Below are positions 1-15,000 of a DNA stretch of 15,000 nt, in pieces. Within the stretch, counting starts at the first letter, position 1. Every line of letters starts with the position of its first letter. The stretch is taken from the NCBI RefSeq assembly GCF_042767895.1, contig NC_091553.1:30958952-30973951 (forward strand), read 5' to 3'. Source of the DNA: Penaeus vannamei (Eukaryota; Arthropoda; Malacostraca; Decapoda; Penaeidae). Position numbers and translations under genes: made by a program. The notes beneath the pieces are model-generated. The model ran no database searches. It was not told where the DNA came from and saw only the letters and a list, made by a program, of their open reading frames with translations.

Positions 1-819
1 CTCTTCATCCTAATTGTCCGACCCCTCGCAGAACTCCTTCACTCCACACTTCGCCATCTTCCTCTCGCCCTCGTCCTTCCACTGCCTCTTCCTCTGCAAA
101 CCATCTGAGTACTCTCTTTGGGCCAGCCAAGTTGGATCCATTCTTTGTGATTCCCCCCACACCCCCTATTCTGAGAATACACTTCTCTTTCAGCAGTGCC
201 TCCAGAAACAAATCGGCAAGGTTACCTTTTGCAGTCGCTCTGATTGTTCATGCCTTGTCAAGATTACATCAAAGCCCAAGTTCGTCCACTATCTACCCTA
301 ACCTTACTGGCAAACCCATTCCTGCCGAACCTCACCCATCTTTTAATACTTGTGCTGGAACTGTTTCTATTCCCCCAAATGCTTGTCCCATATATAACAA
401 GGACTGGTCAGACTGTGAAAATGACCTACTTTCCTGCCTTGGTGAATATGATGCAGTGGCAGTACAGTGTTACACTCTTCCTCCCAGAGGCAAGCGTAAA
501 TCCCATACCAATATTGTCAAGATTAGCTTCTATAGACAAGACCTCCCCCATCAGGTTTATATTGGTGGATTGTCTTATTATTTAGATAATATCGACCTCT
601 TCCTCGTCAATGTTGGTGTTTTGGCCACCTAGCCCTCTATGTGCCCAACGTTGTCATGACCTTTCAAATTGCCATGCTCAGTCACGTACATGTGCCAATT
701 GTGGAGACTCCCATAATGTGTTTTATAGGAGCTGCCCTGCCTGTAAGTTTGAATATGAGGTAGCAGTCCTCAGATTTAAACTAAGCCTCACTCTACTTGA
801 GGCTAGACAACTTATTTGA
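1..819 (+). pseudogene. Decayed LINE ORF1 (gag-like, CCHC knuckle), open at left edge
   Basis: Remnant of the nucleic-acid-binding first ORF of an I/Jockey-group non-LTR retrotransposon. The family match is from recognition, not a search. Frame 3 is open from the window edge to 632, so the true start lies upstream. ORF1-like protein hops between frames: frame 3 to about 165 (motif KLDPFFVIPPTPP), frame 2 at about 170-290 (ENTLLFQQCLQKQ), frame 3 again at about 305-575 (PAEPHPSFNTCAGTVSIPP, CPIYNKDWSDC, RGKRKSHTNI), frame 2 at about 590-640 (QCWCFGHLALY) and frame 1 from about 645 to 819. The last part holds a C-X2-C-X3-H-X6-C knuckle at 691-735, then the family-typical EVAVLRFK and EAR motifs. 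At least four frame breaks mean it makes no intact product. It lies in the same orientation inside the BCL7 intron. Confidence 0.8.
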
Positions 820-1689
820 AAACAGTCCTATGCTCTGCTCCCCCACCGTCTACACAAGATGTTTCTGCATCTGCCCAGGTATCTCTCCCCTATACCCTAA
901 ACCTAAGTCCTATGTCTACTCACCCTGTCCAACAGCCAAATCCATTTTCCATTCTAAATCCAGATATTCGTATCTCTACCACTTCCCAGATACATACGCC
1001 TCCTCCTCACTTTTGTTGTTGTACCAGGCAACCTAAAAGTTCCATTCCACTGAACACTGCTCCCTCATCCACCCCCCAATTCTTCTGTTCCTACTTATGC
1101 TACATTTAAAGTATTTGCAGATATCCATCCTCCTACACCCTCCCAACATACCCCACCCTCTCTACCGCTTCCACTTGAATACTCACACGAATCCCCTCTA
1201 CCACAACAGTGTCCTTCTCCAGACCCCTTCTCTCCAGATATTCTTCCTGATACTTCACCACCTTCCCCAGTCTCCTTTTCTCAGCCTCTGGATTCTTCTC
1301 CTCCTACTTCTCCAACAGCCACCTCTATTTTCCTTGATCAATATCCCTACTCCTTCCCCAGTCACAGATACACTGCAATTCACTCAGTTGCTCTACCCCC
1401 TTATATTCCCCCAACCCCTTCCCAAAATACCTCACCCTTCAACCAGCCAAACCAAAACCACCTCCAAAACCTGACTCTTTTCCACATACCTCATCCTCTC
1501 AACAACCCCCCCCCCCCAAATCCCCCCCAAAAAAACATCCTTCCCCACCATCCCTCCCACTCCCTCCTGGATACACATATATCTCTTTTATCACAATATC
1601 CTTCCCCAGACCCTACTGTCCCTATCGAACCCCCAGACACTACTCCTTCACCTACTCCAGATCCTTTATCTCAACCCTCAGATACCTAA
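816..1689 (+). pseudogene. Pro/Ser/Thr-rich C-terminal tail of the LINE ORF1 remnant
   Basis: Low-complexity coding-like continuation of the ORF1 remnant. Frame 3 is open from 816 to 1109 and begins with a Pro/Ser/Gln-rich stretch. Frame 1 is then open without an ATG from 1063 to a TAA at 1687-1689, about 208 codons dominated by Pro, Ser, Thr, Gln and Leu (for example SPDPFSPDILPDTSPPSP). The + strand is strikingly poor in G. A C12 run at 1506-1517 lies inside the frame and is prone to slippage. Many LINE ORF1 proteins carry a disordered tail after the zinc knuckles, and position and composition fit that. No ORF2 (endonuclease or reverse transcriptase) follows. A pyrimidine-rich intron with chance openness is the alternative. 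Confidence 0.55.
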
Positions 1690-1933
1690 TCCCATACTAC
1701 TAAGACAGTCATATCTACTGCTATCACCTGATATCTACATTCCTTCCCCAGTCACAGATTTACTTAATCACTCTACCTCCCTCCTTTCCCTTTTCGTTAC
1801 CATACTTTCCTAAACCACTCTCTAATCTTTGACATCTAACACCTTCCCCTCCTCCCAGATGCCTTTCCTACTTTTCAACAGCTATCTCTATTCTTCCTTG
1901 AACATTTTTCCTGTACCTTCCCAAGTGACAGAT
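1352..1933 (+). repeat. Three dispersed degenerate copies of a CCTTCCCCAGTCACAGAT unit
   Basis: The 18-base word at 1352-1369 recurs exactly at 1742-1759 and with two mismatches at 1916-1933. Sequence on both sides is also loosely similar: C/T-rich, with a shared segment ending in cctaCTTtTCaACAGC-like sequence before copies 1 and 3. The spacings differ (390 and 174 bases), so this is not a clean tandem array. It looks like degenerate duplication inside the ORF1 tail and the sequence after it. Confidence 0.6.
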
Positions 1934-2158
1934 TCGCTATAATTCCCGCAATCGCCCAACCTCCTTCACCCTCCCCTTTTTACTAATTTCTGCTCTAGTT
2001 CACTTGCTCCCCTTTTTCCCCTTTTCACTACCATACTATCCTATAACGCTTTCAAACCTTTTACATCTTAACACATTTCATTATAATCTTTAATTCTACT
2101 TTGCCCTTTCCGACGCAATACTTTACCATAGTGCTATATGACCTTTGATGTCTAGCAC
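1799..2158 (+). repeat. Degenerate ACCATA...TTTGACATCTAACAC repeats, intronic
   Basis: Three related segments lie at 1799-1842, 2030-2074 and 2125-2158. Each begins ACCATA, passes through a C/T/A-rich middle and ends in a variant of TTTGACATCTAACAC (TTTTACATCTTAACAC in the second, TTTGATGTCTAGCAC in the third). With the 1352-1933 repeats they fill most of 1690-2160, between the ORF1 tail and the BCL7 splice acceptor. No coding capacity is visible. They may be the untranslated end of the retroelement. Confidence 0.45.
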
Positions 2159-2217
2159 GTTTAATTTCAAACATAAAAAAATAAGTTTTAACAAAATTAA
2201 TATTTTTATTGTTGTAG

Positions 2218-2287
2218 GGAAAAGAAGTGGATTACAATACATGATACAACTATGAAGATCTACAAGTGGGTCCCAGTTATTTCAGAT
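2218..2287 (+). CDS. BCL7: BCL7 exon with conserved core domain
   Basis: Seventy bases between a TTTTATTGTTGTAG acceptor (AG at 2216-2217) and a GTAAGT donor at 2288. It encodes the end of the conserved BCL7 domain, EKKWITIHDTTMKIYKWVPV plus ISD. One leading base completes the codon from the upstream exon, and the exon ends on a codon boundary. Confidence 0.92.
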
Positions 2288-3104
2288 GTAAGTTTTTACA
2301 AAATTTTTCTAACTTGCAAAGATAGATATGTACAGAACATCTAAAAATTATATTTATCTGCAGTTTGAAACAGGATTTTATGTAGATATCCATTTATCAA
2401 ATAAATGAATATATGAATTAAATCTGCTTTAGAGGTAGCTTTTTTTGTAAAAGTGAATTTTTTATTCATTTGTTTCTTTTGAGTATTGTATACGAACCAA
2501 ATATTTTTTTCCAACAGGACCGAAAGAAGAAAAATAGTAGTTCCAACAAGGAGAACCGAATGTGCAGTCGTGACAGCAGTATGTCTGCCTTTCACATGGG
2601 GGGGGATGATTCTAATACAGGTATCTCTTTTTTTCCTTATATGTTTGTTATTCTGATTTATCTAGAATCGTTGCAAGTCCAATCAGTAGTGGCTGAAATA
2701 TTTGGCAAAGAATAAAGACAGTATGTTGATGTAATTTGCATTTGAAACTGAGAAAGGTATTATGCATGCTTTGTCTCTTGATTGTACAAAAGATAAACCA
2801 GAGAAGGTAATCTTTAACTTTAAACTTTAAACAGCTGTAAACTTGATCTGTAGAATTTCATATTCTCAGCTGCAATAGATTTTAACTGGTAATGAAGTTC
2901 TTCAAGAGGCCCCCCCATACACAAACATGCACATATATTTCCACAAATTACTTCAGCTCTTCCTTTAATGATTATTTTCATTTTTCCCCAGCCATGTCCA
3001 TGATGAGTGACTCACAAGATGCCACAGATTTCTCTTCAAGTCAATTCAATATCTCAGAAGATTCTAATTCCGAGCCTCCTTTCAAGAAGAAGTTAGCTGA
3101 GTGA
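2218..3104 (+). CDS. BCL7: BCL7-family SWI/SNF (BAF) subunit, 3' three coding exons (partial gene)
   Basis: Join of 2218-2287, 2518-2620 and 2992-3104. The product is a BCL7 protein, a small accessory subunit of SWI/SNF (BAF) nucleosome-remodelling complexes in the nucleus. The visible 94 residues start in the conserved BCL7 N-terminal domain (EKKWITIHDTTMKIYKWVPV), continue into a basic, Ser/Asn-rich linker (DRKKKNSSSNKENR), and end in an acidic Ser/Asp-rich tail closing with EPPFKKKLAE, which resembles the PPSKKMKLE end of vertebrate BCL7A. The missing N-terminus (the start codon and the stretch ending RK, about 30 residues in relatives) lies in an exon left of the window. The first base, 2218, completes the Trp codon before EKKW. 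Intron phases are compatible throughout. Whole length would be about 125 residues, shorter than vertebrate BCL7A (about 210). The gene converges on ZNF622. Confidence 0.92.
2518..2620 (+). CDS. BCL7: BCL7 linker exon
   Basis: A 103-base exon after a TTTTTTTCCAACAG acceptor, with donor GTATCT at 2621. It encodes a basic Ser/Asn-rich segment (DRKKKNSSSNKENR) and then a Gly/Asp stretch. It begins on a codon boundary and leaves one base (G) that joins CC in the next exon to make Ala. A G8 run at 2598-2605 lies inside the coding sequence. Confidence 0.85.
2992..3104 (+). CDS. BCL7: BCL7 terminal coding exon
   Basis: Acceptor TTTTTCCCCAG ends at 2991, and the TGA stop is at 3102-3104. It encodes an acidic Ser-rich tail (SMMSDSQDATDF) ending EPPFKKKLAE, matching the conserved C-terminal PP(S/F)KK(M/K) signature of BCL7 proteins. 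The in-frame sequence left of 2992 is intron read-through; the polypyrimidine tract and AG, plus the family match, set the exon start. Confidence 0.9.
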
Positions 3105-3925
3105 ATGAGAATGATGATTCAAATGTAATCATAAGAAATAGGCTAAGTGAAAATATTTCCGTGAATAACTTATCGAGTGTCAGTGGATAATAACTTCATG
3201 ATGTAATTTATAATGGAATACAAATTTCTAACCATTCATTAGGAAGAGTATTTTATGTGTAAAGAACTAGGATTTTTCATTTGTTTATTATTTTTTCAAA
3301 TGTTTATACGTATGAGCAAGCGCACAGATGACAATTTTTCAGGGTTGCTAAGACCACCAGTTTATATTTATATTACCTAAAATATTGATAGGATTCTTAA
3401 TATGTTCAAAGTAACTCTTTGAATTAATGTACCTCTTTCCAAAATTTAAACTATATTGTGGTGAAGACTTACTGCATATTTTTCTTCACTATTTGATTTT
3501 CATAACATTTGCATATTCCTGTAAGCTGTGTATTAAAATCATACTTGTTTGTACATACTTCATACAGTGGAATTGTACAAATGTTGGTATTTTGTAAAAG
3601 GTTCTTTGAATTACATCTTTGACAGTTAAAATTTCATTTATTATTTGAATGTCATTATTGATTTATTAAAGTCGTTAGCATTACTGGCTTTTTTATTTCT
3701 TTAAGCAAAAATCAGTTATTTTGATTTGTAAAGTGTTATAAGAAGCATATATTGCAATTATTTTCAGGGGACCGTCACCATGTAATCTGGGGTGCCCTTA
3801 ATATGGGACCTAGATTTATTTTACTATTTCTTTTTGATTGGTAACCTTTTAGATACAGTACATCTCTAGTTTGGTCTCATTTAGCAAATAAGTAAATCAA
3901 ATAAAAAATGAAATTGTATTTCTTG
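3105..3925 (+). other. BCL7: Probable BCL7 3' untranslated region
   Basis: AT-rich, non-coding sequence after the BCL7 stop. It contains repeated ATTTA/TTTATTATTT stretches of the AU-rich-element type (for example around 3278-3308 and 3634-3668) and one UGUACAUA octamer at 3550-3557, which matches the Pumilio consensus UGUANAUA. These short motifs can arise by chance in AT-rich DNA. The 3' end is placed by the AATAAA at 3900-3905. Confidence 0.5.
3900..3905 (+). terminator. BCL7: Candidate poly(A) signal for BCL7
   Basis: AATAAA about 800 bases after the stop, followed by a T/GT-rich stretch at 3911-3946 (GTATTTCTTGTCTTTTG) that would serve as the downstream element. A second AATAAA is at 3961-3966 and ATTAAA variants occur earlier, so alternative ends are possible. 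Confidence 0.45.
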
Positions 3926-4461
3926 TCTTTTGCACCATTTTCTTGAGTTAATCATATCATAATAAACAACCTAAGTTGATGAAAACAATTTGATATCTTT
4001 CAGTGATTATGTAAAACTGGCACTGATGATTTTTTTTCCTTTTATTAGTCTCAATAACTGATTTTGAATTATCAAGAAAAAACAAAATTCTGTCTCAATC
4101 TTACTTTAAAAAGTAGCAAAAATGGTACTGTCTTTACAAAATGCATAAAAAAGAAGAAAATCATAAAAGTATTGATAAAGATATAAACAAAATAATAACA
4201 ATAAAAGACATAGCAGTTTGAATATATAAATCATATTGGACATTACATTGACTGTCAGATTTTGAATCGCTATTGCCACAGCAAGCCACAAACTAATATT
4301 CTGAGAGTTTACAGATGTTGCTTCAAGTTAATTCCATGGACCCATGATTTTTTACTTAACTTTCCCATAAAAGTTGATAAAATTATTTCATTAGGTATGT
4401 CTACAGACTGAGTGATATGGGTATGCACAGAGGGGAACAAAAGAAGTTACTGTCTCTATTT
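3926..4461. other. Intergenic stretch between the two convergent genes
   Basis: AT-rich sequence with no coding signature on either strand. TTTATT at 4041-4046 is an AATAAA on the minus strand and could be a distal poly(A) signal for ZNF622. Nothing else stands out. Confidence 0.4.
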
Positions 4462-4467
4462 TTTATT
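4462..4467 (-). terminator. ZNF622: Candidate poly(A) signal for ZNF622
   Basis: TTTATT on the + strand, AATAAA on the minus strand, about 500 bases after the ZNF622 stop codon. No nearer canonical hexamer was seen. The T-rich downstream element is not strong, so the call is tentative. Confidence 0.35.
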
Positions 4468-4518
4468 ATTTCTTTACCAAACTGTCATACTCTAGGTCAG
4501 TCTTGCCTAATCCCTCTA

Positions 4519-4570
4519 TTTTTTTTTTTTTTTCAGGAAGAAAGAAAGAAAGAAAGAAAAAGAAAAAAAG
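4519..4570 (+). repeat. T15 tract followed by (GAAA)n microsatellite
   Basis: T15 at 4519-4533, then CAG, then about 34 bases of GAAA-type repeat. Located in the probable ZNF622 3' UTR, where it would be transcribed as TTTC repeat followed by poly(A). Confidence 0.85.
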
Positions 4571-4967
4571 ACCAAAAATGTGACGGTCCCTTTAAGCCAT
4601 GGGCAACTAAGTATATGTACTGTCTATAGATGACCTCAAAACTCCTCACCAAGGAGTCAATTAGTAAGCTTGGTGCTTTTATCAAATGAGATAGAAATGT
4701 GTATTTGTATATCAGCCTCTGTATACACCAAGTATTTGCATATAAAAAGGACACTAAAAACTAAGTTTCAACCATTTACCATTGTATTGTATATACTTCT
4801 CAAATATGAACATCAACATTAATAGATGGTTTATGGCTTCCAACAAATTCAATTTGTTATAGAAGTAGTTTGAATCAAGTACATTTATATATGGGGATAA
4901 CTATGAAGTGATAAATGGAGACCCAAAACACAACTATTGAAGCCATGTTGGATGGGAAAGCCATATT

Positions 4968-14653
<9,686 letters not shown>

Positions 14654-15000
14654 CTGAAGAATAAAGTCATTATCAACATTCACATAAAGAAAAATGTTGG
14701 GTTTCTGAATACAGTATAATCACCTGTGTTATTCTGCTGGTAAAAATATTTTCATTCTAAGTACAAAGTTATTAACCAAGTTCAAGTATGCATTTTCAAC
14801 ATTATTTCATTATAATCGCAACAGCATATAAAACTGGCATGGACATATAACACGTAACAAACATCAGAATGTTCAACTAAAACAGTAATTCTTTACAGTA
14901 CAGACGCACTGGCCAAGCAGTCTCCAACTGCACGTCAAAAAATTTCTTTAACAATCTAAATTGCCATGACTGGTTGTGCCCGAGGAGAGAGTTGATATGG
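14654..15000 (-). other. ZNF622: ZNF622 intron upstream of the finger-2 exon
   Basis: AT-rich sequence 5' of the first visible ZNF622 exon, with no coding signature on either strand. The first exon(s), expected to encode the N-terminal C2H2 finger and the start codon, must lie beyond 15000. Confidence 0.6.

Noticed and set aside
14..301. Separate small gene at the left edge
   Set aside because: Part of this frame is the frame-shifted middle of the LINE ORF1 remnant, so it is not an independent gene.
3768..4590. 11-base inverted match GGGACCGTCAC (3768-3778) and GTGACGGTCCC (4580-4590)
   Set aside because: Many 11-base inverted matches are expected by chance at this distance in 15 kb, and the flanks do not extend the match.

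Overview
This window is eukaryotic nuclear DNA. Both recognisable genes are split by GT-AG introns, the flanks are AT-rich, and about 1 kb is simple-sequence repeat. The microsatellite load ((AT)n, (GA)n, (CA)n, T47), the decayed LINE ORF1 and the TTAA-type DNA elements suit an arthropod, probably a decapod crustacean such as a penaeid shrimp. That placement is inference; the gene calls do not depend on it.

Left part (1-3104 and its 3' UTR to about 3.9 kb, + strand): the last three coding exons of a BCL7-family gene, a SWI/SNF (BAF) chromatin-remodelling subunit, at 2218-2287, 2518-2620 and 2992-3104. Its first coding exon lies upstream of the window. The intron before 2218 holds a same-strand, frame-broken remnant of a LINE gag-like ORF1 with a CCHC knuckle (1 to about 819), its Pro/Ser/Thr-rich tail (about 816-1689) and G-poor degenerate repeats (to about 2160).

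Right part (4968-14653, - strand): the last seven coding exons of a ZNF622/REI1 orthologue, a cytoplasmic 60S-subunit maturation factor. The exons are 14524-14653, 13305-13381, 12959-13156, 8365-8539, 8129-8243, 5253-5375 and 4968-5079. Together they make 930 nt, one uninterrupted frame of 309 residues plus stop, with all intron phases matching. The first exon(s), with the first zinc finger, lie beyond 15000. The two genes converge, with 1.86 kb between their stop codons.

The ZNF622 introns carry most of the rest: a 211-bp TTAA-bounded MITE (5614-5824), a C11/G13 hairpin (6053-6085), a 118-bp inverted-repeat element (7731-7848), long (AT)n and T47 tracts, two head-to-head copies of a piggyBac-like MITE (8688-9050 and about 9650-9971), a fossil piggyBac transposase (about 9975-11250) and a roughly 540-bp compound microsatellite (12305-12844). 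I found no RNA gene, CRISPR array, prokaryotic feature or convincing new multi-gene system. The most interesting material is the piggyBac/MITE cluster and the apparently short linker in the ZNF622 protein.
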